This document shows positions 1 through 11,545 of a stretch of DNA of 64,000 bases, piece after piece. The notes beneath the pieces are model-generated. The model was given only the letters and a program-made list of their open reading frames with translations, was not told the DNA's origin and made no database searches. Within the stretch, counting starts at the first letter, position 1, and the number at the start of each line of letters is the position of its first letter. Made by a program: the position numbers and the translations under genes. Source of the stretch: Juglans regia (taxonomy: Eukaryota > Streptophyta > Magnoliopsida > Fagales > Juglandaceae); NCBI RefSeq assembly GCF_001411555.2, contig NC_049914.1, positions 12,390,847 to 12,454,846 on the forward strand, written 5' to 3'.

Positions 1-589
1 AACATTTATTAGATTTGATTCAAAGCTTATAAAAAAGTTTATCATTCCATTCGAATCATGTTTTATGCTTAGGGCACATAAACCTTCATATGTCTTTATT
101 TCTTTCAAAATTCAATTAACATAGTTTTTACATTTTCATGACCATCATTTCCTTCATTTCCCAAAAGATATAGTTATTTTTCGATACAAATTAGCAAAAT
201 AAATTTGTATCCAGCTAACAACTATACTACCAACTTATTCATATCTCAGTACTTTAATGAAATAACAATGCATCTGGAGTAAGCCATTATGTACAAAACT
301 AAGAAATTCCTATAGTTTGATACGTAATAATTAATTCAATCTTCTTAAACATTATACTTTTATGACCTTTATCACTATTTTCAATAATAATTGATGTTAG
401 ACTTAAAATGAATAAATCAAGATCTAAAACTCTTAGAATAAATTTGATATGCTCATGTTTTTCTAAACTATAATCTATTTTGTACAGAAAACCTTGTAAA
501 GATATTCGTATACTTATTGTAAGAAAAATATTTAAATAACATTAATGTTTTGAGTTCGACACTCATAAACAATAACATAATTTAAATCA
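1..589. other. AT-rich DNA without recognisable gene
   Basis: I see no open frame of note and no repeat with clear borders here. It leads directly into the minisatellite that starts near 590. Confidence 0.5.
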
Positions 590-1075
590 TTATGGATGAA
601 TTAATAGTATTATCGAGATTTCTCATTTGGGAGTAAACCCCAACACACAAAATGTTCCCGCCAGTTATACATTATGTGTATGAATTAGTTGTATCATCAG
701 AATTCTCAATTGGGAGTAAACTCGGACATACAAAGTGTTTTCTCCAAATTTAAATTTCATGAATAAACTAGTTGTATCATCAGAATTCTCATTTGTGAGT
801 AAACTTTGATATACAAAATGTTCTCCCCAACTTTAAGTTATGTGGATGAACTGGCTGTATCACCAGAATTCTTATTTAAATTCTAGTATACAAATTGTTC
901 ACTCCAACTTTACTTTAATAAATGAATTAGTAGTGTCATCAAAATATCATTTGTGAGTAGATCTTGACACACAAATTATTTACTCCAACTTTATTTTAAT
1001 AGATGAGTTAGTAGTGTCATAAAAATCCTCCTTTAGGAGTAAATCTTGATACACAAAATTGTTCACTCCATCATA
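590..1075. repeat. Degenerate minisatellite, about six units of 77-85 bp
   Basis: Each unit contains a version of 'atgaattagttgtatcatca', then 'gaattctcatttgggagtaa', a 'gatatacaaaatgttc' stretch and 'ccaactttaa'. Unit starts fall near 595, 679, 760, 845, 923 and 1003, so spacing is 77 to 85 bp. Units differ by substitutions and small indels, which suggests an old array. No coding potential is seen. Confidence 0.75.
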
Positions 1076-1209
1076 CTCATATTTGCTATAGAGTTTAATG
1101 GTTTTTTCTATCGAAAATTTTAAAAAAAAAAAAATCTTGTACATTTGGGCTACCAAGTTTTTCCTTAATTTTGGAGCAAACCATTAGCCCCATATGGGAA
1201 TAATAATTA

Positions 1210-2005
1210 TATATATGACCAATTGATGAGAACCAATGTGAGCCTAGTCTTAAAGATTATTTGCAAGTTCCAGATGAGTCAATTACAAGATCAAGAGCCA
1301 AGAAGATCAAGGAAGCAATGCAAGAATTGGTATAATCCACTTAGGATGAAGCTAGCAAGAGCTTAACACTCAAGATGAGTTTGAAAGAAAGAGAATCAGT
1401 TTTGATCCACATGATACAAGCTGTGGAAAACATGATTTAGAGTTATTGTTTGAACCATTGTTATTTAAGGCTTTCAATTTGTTTAAATCATTTAAAGAAT
1501 TTATTTTATTAGTTATGAGAATTAGTCTAGAATAATCGAGCTTGAGGATGCTTGGCTCACATATGTTTTATTTTATTAAACTAGGATTTCAAGAAGTACT
1601 GTAGCTGCGTTATTGTAGCCTCGACACTATTCATCTAGGGGCATTTTGGGTAAAAGGGGCCTAGTTTTGGCTTAAGATTAATTGGGTTTAGGTATTTAAA
1701 TACTTATAGTTGTTCAACACAAGGCTTAGATAATATTAAATTTTCATTGAGTTGAATTTACTACTCTTGTTCTTGATTGAACTTTTGAACTTATCAAAGG
1801 TAAATCACAACATTTGTAGTGTTCCACCTTGTAATTTGGGTTCTTGAGACAGGTTTTTCAACGGGTCTAGATTTTAATATAATCTAGGTTCTTGAAGCGA
1901 GTTCTCAATTTGTCTAGATTCTCCATCCATTGATTTGATTTTGACTTTCTTGGGTGAGTTTTCAAATTGATTGTGAGTTCAATGAATTCCATTCCCACGG
2001 GTTCA
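1210..2005 (+). mobile_element. Ty3/Gypsy 3' end and LTR remnant
   Basis: Bases 1266-1345 can be read as the C-terminal tail of a Gypsy polyprotein: a Thr-Arg-Ser-Arg-Ala-Lys-Lys-Ile-Lys-Glu-Ala-Met motif, then a stop. This tail is typical of plant chromovirus-like pol genes. Downstream is LTR-like DNA with a TATA-like 'tatttaaatac' near 1694 and the phrase 'ttgggttcttgagacaggtt' near 1847. I could not place exact LTR ends or a TSD, and the upstream polyprotein is gone. The family call rests on recognising the tail and the LTR style. Confidence 0.5.
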
Positions 2006-2017
2006 TATCACCAACTA

Positions 2018-2312
2018 TATAATAAAAATCATAAAAACAATAATTGAGAATTTTATAACTAATAGCCATAGTTCAAGTCCAAATAACTCGTACATTTATA
2101 TGGCTTACCATACAATAAAATTCATAGAAATAATAATTAAGAATTTTATAACAAATAGCCATAATTTCAGTACAAACAATTCATATATTAAAAAAAAGAA
2201 ATTCATACATTTATATGGTCTACTATAAAATAAAATTCATAAGAAACAATAATTAAGAATTTTATAACTCATACTCATAACTCAAATTTAAATAATTCAT
2301 ACATTTATTAAA
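2018..2312. repeat. Tandem repeat, three degenerate units of about 95-115 bp
   Basis: Three successive copies of 'ataaaattcata', an 'acaataattaagaattttataac' type segment, 'tagccata' and 'ttcatacatttatatgg' are visible near 2022, 2115 and 2230. The whole stretch is AT-rich and non-coding. Confidence 0.65.
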
Positions 2313-2414
2313 CAATGAAGTACATACTTTGAGAGATGAGAGAAAGAAAAGAATTATTTTTTAATTTTTTGAAAAAATAATATAATAATATTGTAATAAT
2401 GTGACTGGACCCGG

Positions 2415-2487
2415 GTTAGAACCGGATCCTATTGACCCAACACATTTCGGGTTGGAACCGGATCCTATTGACCCAACACATTTCGCG
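2415..2487. repeat. Two-unit tandem repeat, period 36 bp
   Basis: The phrase 'ggatcctattgacccaacac' occurs at about 2423 and again at 2459. The two units differ by very few bases, so this is a recent local duplication in otherwise non-coding DNA. Confidence 0.85.
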
Positions 2488-2499
2488 ACTCGGTTCAAT

Positions 2500-3079
2500 A
2501 CTGGGTCGGGCATCCTTGATTCCTTCATTTTTTTTGTTCGGTTTCAATTCTAGCGTTGGGCCTAGGCTGGGCCATACCTTGCGGGCCTACTGTGCTAGCC
2601 CACAGGCCGTGTAACAATAATTTTTTTATTTTTTTAAAATTCAGTTCGGGTTGGGCCAACTTCAGCCCACTATTTTAATTTATTGTGCCACTCAATATTT
2701 GGAACTAGATTTTCAACCCAAAACAAAAGCCCAACCGCCCATTATAACTGGGTTTGAAACCCTACCCGATAGCAACGACCCAGGACCCGTAAAATCATCT
2801 TCTCCCTCAACATTCACATACCGAGGCCAACATATCTTTTTCCTTTCCTATTTTCTCTTGAACCAAAACTCAAATAACGTAAAGTCTAAACTTTTCCACT
2901 TTTCCTCTCATACCCAAACTATAATCATGAATCTCTTTCTAGTTTCTGCCCATATCAAAATAATATATATTGGAGAAAGAAAGCATGCGAGATTACTACG
3001 CAAAATTAACACACAATTATGAACATCGAAATCAAAATTTGCAGTATAATTTATGGAGATCATAAAATATCTATAACCT
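2500..3079. other. Non-coding stretch
   Basis: Frames of 60 to 120 codons exist on both strands, but none has a recognisable motif, splice context or biased composition. I treat them as chance. Confidence 0.5.
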
Positions 3080-3493
3080 GGCTCTGATACCACATGTTAA
3101 ATATTTTAACATGAATATTAATAATTGAATCTTCAATTTTCTATGATCTACAATAATAAAATAATAATAGTTAAAAAGCGTATCTCCCTTCATCTTAGTT
3201 TGCTAAAGAATCCGATCTGACTATGAGAGAAGGATCACCCTAACAACTTTACCTTCAAGTGTCTCCCGATGGCAAGAGACATAATAATGTTATAGGTAAG
3301 AACCCTTAACCCCCTGTGCTATTAATAGACTTTTGACCATCATGAAATCTAGAGACATTCTTATCCCACTATAATTAGAATAGATTCATTCTTATCTCAC
3401 TGTGACTCATTAATTAAGTGATAATATTTGAATTAATCTAAACCCATTAAAATATGAGTGTGTGGGATATATAATTTTAATAAAACTCTTACA
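3080..3493 (-). mobile_element. Isolated LTR with tRNA-Met primer binding site
   Basis: Read on the minus strand, a 399 bp segment (3493 down to 3095) starts TGTAAGAG and ends TTTAACA. Two bases later comes TGGTATCAGAGCC (3092-3080), the plant initiator tRNA-Met primer binding site used by Copia and TRIM elements. No gag or pol follows and no second LTR copy lies to the left. This is therefore a truncated element: a 5' LTR plus the first bases of the internal region. No TSD could be assigned. Confidence 0.7.
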
Positions 3494-4202
3494 ATTCCTC
3501 GAACTCAAACTTGAACAAAGCCAATCCCCTTTAGTCCGCCTCCCATCATTGAACACGAAAACTTAACAAGATAATCTATTCTTAAATATCTGTAACAAAA
3601 CTCAATTCCCTAAAAAGTAAGAATTCAAGCGTAGAAGAAAATTGAGCTACCTATACCGACATGCCTCTTTGACACTTCATATTACCGTTCATCGTGGTTG
3701 TTTTGTGAGGGTGGTGTGGTGGTTGGGGGGGGGTTTCAGGTTAGCTCACTACAGAGAAGAACCCCAAATGCAAACAAGTAAAAGAGACAACATCCACCTA
3801 AGAGAAGCTGCATTTAGTGGGAGTAAAGCCCATCCTCCTTTACGGGAGATCCATATAGAAGATATTCTCAGAACAAAAAGGAAAGAAGAAAAATGGGGTA
3901 GGACTCGTGAGAAACTAATATGAGAGTTAGGAAAGCATAAAATTGATTGATATGCATGTTTGCAGCTTTCAGAAAGCAGGTTTTAAACATATCCATGAAG
4001 CAAACATACCAACAATAATATTTACAAAGGAAACTATACTTTATGACATACACAACCCCATTTGATGATCTCTTCCACCAAACGGATTGATTTATTTACC
4101 TTCAAGAACGTTTTGACAATGGGATTTCCTTTTGTGACTCTCATGATTGCAACAAATCAACACAATTAAAGAATAATTACAAGGCCATGAGGCAGAAAGA
4201 AA
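3494..4202. other. Intergenic DNA 3' of the kinase gene
   Basis: This stretch contains a G-run near 3724-3732 and AT-rich DNA. No gene was recognised. It is the downstream flank of the minus-strand receptor kinase. Confidence 0.5.
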
Positions 4203-7200
4203 TCATTTGAAAAGCTCACTACCAAGCTTCACAACACCTATCTCAAACGACCCAGAATGCAAGTGACCATATTTGCTTGCTTGAATCTTTTCCAGCTCTT
4301 CGACAACTCTCTTCATTGATGGTCTTCTAATTGAAGTATCAAGACACTGTAATGCCAATTCTAGCATCTGATTGGCAACATCCATTGTTTGGTCTCCTAG
4401 TGTTTTATCGACAAACTTGTCAAAATTGTTGCTTCTTGCCTTCAAAATCGAAAAGGATTTGTTAGGCACCATGACTGGCTTAATCATACTTTTTTATCCT
4501 TTAGGGTAGCACTTCAACCAAAAAATATTATATGAATTGGAATCTCCCTAGTATAACTCTACAGTAAAGTTCTTAAAAATCCCTGACCATTATAGTTTAT
4601 TTTGTTACCTCAATACTGAATGCTGAGATAGTAGGATTTTAACCATTTAAATTAAAAAAGTTACATAAGAAATCCGAAAGTTTTTATCATATACAAGATA
4701 AAATCTTCCTAGCTAAATTCATGCATTTGGTTTTAAGGCTTTCTAAACTAGTGGATTTTAATAATCAAGATGTTGATGTTAGTGATGATGAGGAAGAGGA
4801 ATCATTTGGGATGGAAAAATTCTATGTACCTGCAATACTATATTTTCCTTTTTTTTTGACTGGCTTCTGCTATGTGCTTCATGCCCACTAATTAGTTCCA
4901 GTAAGAAGACACCAAAGCTGTACACATCGCTTCTCTCTGAAAAATTCTTCGATGAACTTAACCTTTAGAGAAAGGATTAAAGTAGATATCAGTCTACATG
5001 TTTAAGACATCCACAAAGAAAATAGTAGAAAAATATCTAAAAATGTATAATGTGAAGCACAATCCATGTGAAGCCCAAGTTTGAAAATGCATGCTTTTTT
5101 TATTAGTGAGGTGGAGCCCAAATATATGGATTAAGTGGATTCTTTTTTGTGTGAGTAGATGCAAGATTACGGCCCAACCCGTGTGTGAGCCCATAAGCTG
5201 ATGAGAAAAGCCCAGCCCTCCCCACTAAAATGGCACCATTTTGTGCAAGGATGAGAAAATCCTAAAAACTTTCCTCTTCCTCACTCTTTCTCCCATGCGT
5301 CGCACCCCCTCCCCAATCCTTTCTCCCCCTCTGCAAACCCACGTTTTCTTCATCCTTCCCCATTTTCTAAGTTCATCAAATCAGCCACCCACAAATTTTC
5401 CCATGTTGAGTCTCTTGTTTTGCCCAAAAATCCGCCGCTGTCCACTATGCCCCGCCACTGCCTCCACTGTACTCTGCCTCTCCAAACACCACTACAGTAT
5501 GCTCGTTTGCCACTCACTTAGTATTTTATTTTTAGGCTGTGTTCAGATTTAACTAACCACTTTTCCATCTGCGCAGCGACTTGTGCTTGTGTACACTCAC
5601 AATTTCCTCTCGATTCAAGAGGGATACTTTAAGTCGGTGTGCTTGATCATCCAAAATTAGCATTCCGCATAGTAAGTAAAACCCTAGGCTGACCCTTGGA
5701 ATACTGACATTGGAAAATTGTTTAACTGTGTTTGTTGTAATCTGATTGTGTTGGAATTGTTGGCTAAGGGTCTGATGGAGCGTTGAGAATCGCATGTAGT
5801 TGTGACTTGTGAATCTGTGTTGTTTGGCCATTGGTTGATGTATTATTGCCATGTCATCCAATATATGTGTGCTCACACATTTGCATTATTAATTATTGAT
5901 ATTTACCTTTATTGTATTAATTGTGCTCTGATCCATGTATGTGCTGTGATTAATTTATTAATTGTGCTATGTTCTTTGGTTGTGTTGTGAAATTGGAAAA
6001 CTGTGTTTTTAGTGTTATTTATTAAAAATGTGTTTTGTGGTGGATGCGTATCACGACCGTAAGCCGAGATAAGATATTATCTTGATGAAGCTCCTTTGGT
6101 TACTCGAAAGCGTGTAAAACTAAGTAGCAACCCCTGAGTTATCGCCGGTTGAAAACAAGCTTGGATGACACGGTAATGCTCTCGTGCCAACTTCGTGGCC
6201 TTTCTGTTGGCGGAGGCTAGAGGATGCCTAGTCACGTACTCATTGGGCGCAGAGATGGGCATTGCTTATTACGAAGTCACACGCACGGTCGTTACCAGTG
6301 GTGTAACAAAGGGAGCTAGGGTGTGCGCATGGTCCCTAGTGGAGACCATGGTGCATACGTAAATAAAATGATTGTATGGACTTTATGTGGATCACGACCC
6401 CAAGCCGAGATGGGGTATTATCTCGGTGGAACTTCTCTAGGTACTCGGGAACGGGCTCGAACAAGACTGTATCGCTCTCGTGCTGACTTCGTGGCCTCTT
6501 TACTGGTGGAGGCTAGATGATACCTAGACACGTATGCGCTGGGCGTGGAGTTGAGCATCGCTCTTTACAAAGTCACATTCACGATTGTTACCCGTGGTGT
6601 GACGAAAGGAATTAGGGTGTGCGGATGGTCCCTATGGGAGACCATGGTGCATGCTGTTATTAAATGGATGCTTTAAAAATTGATGTGTATATTTTTCCGT
6701 ATTTGTATTTTTGGGTGTCATTCTATTGGCTTTAATTGTTGAGATTGTAAAATCTCACTGTGGTGTCCCCACCTACGGTTCCGTTCTGCGCAACCGTAGA
6801 CTTTGATGCCGAGGACTGTTATGAGCTTGGAAGATTGGTTCCGCTTGAGGAGTGAAGACTTGAGTACATTTCCCCTTATGTAGCATTGTTTGGTGTTTTC
6901 CTTAGTCTGATGATTGTATAAATTTTATGTCGGGGATTGGGTGACTGGTAGCTTATGGATATTTTGTGTGGGGTTGTAATTTAAATTTTTTGGTACTATT
7001 AGTAGGTCAATCTGCCCCTTTTTATTTTTCCGTTGTGTTTATAAATGTATATTTATATACTACATGCTTGCACACATTAGCTTTCACATTGTGCTTGGGG
7101 TGTATGATCCGTGCGGTCAGCACCTTGGCGTCGCGACTCCTGCCAAAGCACACTGGTAGGAGTCCATGTATTGTGGCCCATGACCAAGCCACTAGCCATT

Positions 7201-9875
7201 TTGAGACAAGGCTGGACAACCCCACAGCAGCCTCATGGGCATGCCATGGGCTCTGCCTTGACATGCCTAGGATGCCCAGTGAGGCTGGTGACCAGGCCAG
7301 TATGCTTTGCGCGAGAGCAGCCTAGCGAGCACGCCCAACGCCCCAGCGCCCAGGCACCCTGTCTGGGCTATGCCAGCCAGGTCATGCCTGGGCCATATCA
7401 GCCACATGCCAGCAGCCTTGCAAACAATGTCAGCCATGCCCATAACCAGCCTAGCCCACCCATGGGCTCATGCATGTCATGGGTCAACTTGGCTCATGCC
7501 AACTATGTTATTGCTTATTGATTATTTTAATTTAATTATTTATTTTCCAAGAGACTTATTGGGGGTTTTCAAGTTGTAATCCTTATAAATAGGACTCTTA
7601 GTTTTTGCATTTACATCTTTTGGTAAATTCCTATTATGAGCATATTATTTTATTTTTAAGATCACCCTTCGGTGCTAGGCATTTTGGCTCTTTGGGGTGC
7701 AATATATGAATCCCCTAAGAGAGGATCACACCTTGCAATTCGTGAATAGGTGTGGTTCAATCTATCTTGTTTCTTTTCATCTTTAGGGTGCAATTCGTGA
7801 ATTCCTAAAGATCCATTAATCTCATGAGTGTTTTTCATTTCATCTCTTGTCTTCCATTTTCTATCCTTTGATCTTATTAGTTTATGTGCATTATTCTTGT
7901 TGTGTTCTTGAGAATTACTTGTGTTGTTCTTGAGGCATTCTTGTGTTGTTCGGCCACAACCCCTTCCATTCAACCATTTTGATCTTCCCACATACCCAAC
8001 TCGACCAACCATAGTGTTTACCCTAATTTCCATAAGTGAACCATTACCATAATTGCCTTTCACCCATTAAATCCATTGACCTAGCCGAAACCCTAATTGT
8101 CTTCCATCTTCCCATACAACACTTACCATATTCGGCCATCATCATAAGCCTTCCCTCCATAAACCCCTAGCAGCCTACCTCAAGTCCCTATAAGGTAACT
8201 CATTCCTTTTAGGAGTCTTGACTTCCTCAAATTCAAATTCCTTAATTTAAGGAATTGCAAATCCTCTTCAATTCCTTAAATCACTAATCCTAAAATCTCT
8301 CTAGTCAACCATTGACTTGCCAATCTTAGCCAAATCCGAATTTCCCAATTCCCTCCAAGATTCCCACCATCTTAGAATCTTTCCATATCAATTCCCAAAC
8401 AACCCAACCCTAATCTCACCATATCCATTCCGGCAACCCTAACCATCCAACATCCAAAACCCTAATCTCTCATCCTTAGCCACGACAACCCTAGCCTCAC
8501 TCTTCCACGTCATTCCCAAACCCTAGCATCATCCTAAACTCCAACCCTAAGCCAACTCTTCCTAATCTTGAAATCCACCCTAGCCATCTCACAAAACCCT
8601 AGCTACACTTCACTATATCAACCCTAATTACCATCCAAGTGACCTAAACATCAAGGGCACCTTTCAAGCCATCCACGTTGCATCAAACACTCATAATCAT
8701 CACTTAGATCATCTAAAACCTGAACCTCACCTCACTCATCCAACCCTAGCCCATCATCTTGGTGCCACACTCAAGGACAAGTCTCTAGCTGCCCAAATTG
8801 ATTTACCCTCCCTAAACACTTAACTTTCCTAAGTTCATCATTATCTTTATCATTCCCTCACCCAAACACCAATCCTTTGTGGAAAGCCAGGCAAGTTGGC
8901 AAGGTTACTCGATCATCATCCTCACCAAGGCAAGCTTGTGGTCTTTAGTGTTAGAGACAAGACCGGGGTCCCTAACATTGGGGTCGAGAGCACCACATAA
9001 AATCCTCCATTGTTGTTCAAAAGAATGGTAGTTTTTTTGAGCTCATACATAAACTTTTAGGTTGCAAATGAAGCCATTGCCATCCGAAGAACTAAATCAA
9101 TAGATAACAAAGCACTGAAAGTAAACCTATGCTTGCATCTTAAGGTTAGGAAGTCAGCTCAATTCGTGTCTCCAATTACTGTAAATGTGAAACAAAAATG
9201 TCATTGAGGCTGTGTTTGGCACAAGGAAATAAGGTGCAAGGAAATTATCTCAGAGTATTTGACAGGTAAGAAAATGAAAATCACATGACTTAGTGAGAGG
9301 TCTTTTCTGAAGTATTAGCAACTTATGCCAGCATCATTTAGAAGTATGAATAACTTCATTAACAGTGGAAAAACACTCTTTTTAGCATAGAAATGCATTC
9401 ACTAAACAAAACCCGCAATAAAATCTTGGGAAATTGATAGCTGCATTCCAACTAGAACAAAGTTCTCACTAAATTGTAAATAGAAAGCATGTAATCAAGT
9501 ATGCAAAATTGTGTGCTTCTAAGAAAGATGACATACTCTGGGTCAAGAAAGCAGTCTATCATTGAAGATGATTCAGCCAGATCACCATCGATCAACAGTT
9601 TATAAAGTCCATAATCAGAAACCTTGGCCATAAAATTTTCATCTACAAGAACATTACTAGTTCTAAAGTGCATGTGCAAGAGAGGAGGCACCGAACTGTG
9701 AAGGTGTTCAAGCCCTGATCCAAATATAAAAGTATGAGACGAACATCATAAAAAGAGGAATGCAAAGGAACACAAACCAAAGCACATACCTTTCGCTACA
9801 CCCAAAGCAATAGATAGCCTTCGCCACATGTCTAGCTTTCCAATAGGTAAGCCTTCGCTGTCTTTAAACACGTGC

Positions 9876-9921
<46 letters not shown>

Positions 9922-11545
9922 GAGAGGGGTAGAGAGAGAGAGTTACCATAGAGGTGACTTCCAACATTTCCATTCGGGATATAGTCATAGACAAGTAATT
10001 GTTGATGATTATCTTCATAATAACCAATAAGCTTGACAAGATGGATGTGGTGCACACGAGCTATGCGGTTTGCCTGTGTTACATCGAGGGAGGTCAACAA
10101 TGTTCTGTTTACACAGCATTTAAATATGCTAACAAAGTCATGGGCAACTGAAGAAGAAAACTATTAAAAGACTTCTGCTAAGTCAATAAATTTAGTCTTA
10201 CTAGAATGTTGAAAATCTGTCAAATATGAACTTGTATCAACACTATGAATGGTTATGTCTCTGCAAAAGTTACCTTTATTTCTATAGAATGTTAAATGTA
10301 CCTCATGAACAAAATGATGAGTGTGGATATGTAGGCATCTCTTGACAGCCACAATTGATCCATCTTGAAGCAGTCCCTTATAAACTAAACCAAATCTACC
10401 TTCACCTATGATGTTGCTTTGACTGAAATTGCATGTGGCTTGCTCCAGTTCCAGAAACGTTAGCTGCCTCAAATTCTGCATATCATACGGATAGAGAAGA
10501 CCACCATACGGGGATGCATTTCCCGGTTCATATTCAACTGAAAATTTTTAAACAAGATACCATATATTACCTACCAAATGAAGCATTGATCGTAGTTACC
10601 ATATTACACTTGGCACATGTACAATCCAGAAAGGTCCAGCATCCAGTGGACCTGACTTTGGAGGTTCCCAATGCCAAAGATATTGTGTCAAATAATTTCG
10701 ACAAATAACTTGGGGAAATCCACTACACATTTTGAAGGTTGTATTCTGTAAAAGTCTTGACCATCCTAATATTTTAAGGTGGTTGCATTTTCTTCTGAAC
10801 ACACATAATAAAAAAAACTTTTAATAATTTCAAGAGAAACATACAACCTTCAAATGAAATGCTCGATTTCAGATTTGGCTCCTTAATCAAAAGGCACTAA
10901 ATTGCTACAATCAATGAGTTCTTAAAAGCAAATATTTTGGATATAAACAATATTTTCTACATAAGCAAGTCCTTTTGTCCAGATGGACAATTTGGGAAAA
11001 TAGAGCTAGCTAGTTCAAAACCATATTGGGATGATCTGCACATGGAGAAGCTATAGTTTGCTCTAGTGCTTTTATATTTTCTGACACATTTTGAAAGTCT
11101 GGACTGTCAATTTTGTTCATAATAAAATCCTCAAGGTAATGGATGCGTGTGATATTGAGCCATGCTTCTTTCACCATTTGAAAAGGCATATATTGACAAG
11201 TCATATAATAAACTTCACAACATAAAATGCTATCTCAGTATGCACTCCATCAATTGAAGAAACTCAGTATCTGATGTCCATCTTTAAATAAGAACTCCAA
11301 CTTACCTGGAGGAGATGCTAGGGAGGATCCTGTCTCAGATGTTCGTCTCGTGAATCTTTTAGCGCGCATCAAGCAGGTGTACACAATCACCACAATGACA
11401 ACCACAACCAGGGCTGCACCAACACCTCCTACTACGACAGCAACTTTCTTATTACTTGGTTTCTTAACATCAACAACTTCTTGCAAAGGTGTGATTGTTG
11501 GAACTCCACTATCTCCATTAACTGAAGCCTCAACCCTCTCGAGTC
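4203..11545 (-). CDS. Receptor-like kinase with degenerate catalytic motifs (probable pseudokinase)
   Basis: Minus-strand exons with GT-AG borders join in one frame: 11306 upward to about 11540 (transmembrane), 10537-10302, 10073-9947, 9861-9790, 9714-9537, 4962-4830 and 4439-4203 (stop TGA). The first exon gives a Val-rich membrane span followed by Arg/Lys and a [12 protein letters not shown] stretch. Next come '[20 protein letters not shown]', a Gly loop GEGRFG, VAVK with the conserved lysine, an N-lobe with LVKLIGYY, then [16 protein letters not shown] and [16 protein letters not shown] in the C-lobe. Two motifs are degenerate: the HRD position reads HMH, and DFG reads DYG. The fold is complete but phosphotransfer is doubtful. 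The ectodomain and start codon were not resolved. Intron 4963-9536 is filled with LTR-like DNA. It is an RLK/Pelle family member at the plasma membrane by inference; the subfamily is uncertain. Confidence 0.78.
5180..6960 (+). mobile_element. LTR-like retroelement DNA inside the kinase intron
   Basis: This segment has the organisation of a long plant LTR: a pyrimidine-rich leader (5260-5480), a tandem block (6049-6660) and the phrase 'gtggtgtccccacctacggt' near 6762. I found no open reading frame of a polyprotein, no clear TG/CA ends and no TSD. It lies within the 4.6 kb intron of the minus-strand kinase and is the opposite way round if read as an LTR. The assignment is by style only. Confidence 0.4.
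6049..6660. repeat. Tandem duplication of a ~250-300 bp GC-richer unit
   Basis: Two copies start 'atcacgaccgtaagccgaga' (6049) and 'atcacgaccccaagccgaga' (6391) and both end with a 'gagaccatggtgcat' phrase near 6350 and 6650. The second copy lacks about 44 bp present in the first between the 'gggctcgaa'-like and 'gctctcgtgc' segments. Shared landmarks include 'cttcgtggcct', 'ggaggctaga' and 'ctagggtgtgcg'-like words. The unit is non-coding and probably belongs to the surrounding LTR. Confidence 0.85.
7100..9000 (+). mobile_element. Probable second LTR and leader region, family uncertain
   Basis: A GC-rich repeat-like block (7110-7500, many 'agccatgcc' and 'cagcc' words) is followed by a TATA-like 'cttataaatagga' at about 7582. 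Then comes a long C-rich, stop-laden leader with many 'aaccctaatc' phrases (8040-8800). Near 8980 'acattggggtcgagagcacc' could mark an LTR end followed by a primer binding site, but this is a guess. No gag or pol was recognised. The block sits inside the kinase intron. Confidence 0.3.
9878..9945. repeat. (AG)n microsatellite next to a kinase exon
   Basis: An interrupted AG repeat fills most of the 85 bp intron between kinase exons 9947-10073 and 9790-9861. On the coding strand it is a CT tract and serves as a very long polypyrimidine tract before the acceptor AG at 9863-9862. Length change here could affect splicing. Confidence 0.9.

Noticed and set aside
7022..7579. Several GC-richer open frames on both strands
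   Set aside because: All are short, overlap each other in different frames and come from a repetitive 'agccatgcc' block.
9746..10057. Frame with Ser-Leu repeats next to kinase exons
   Set aside because: It reads through an intron made of a CT microsatellite; only the part from 9861 down to 9790 is exon.
11010..11204. Minus-strand frame between kinase exons
   Set aside because: The exon at 10302-10537 joins directly to the exon ending at 11306 in phase, so this lies in an intron.
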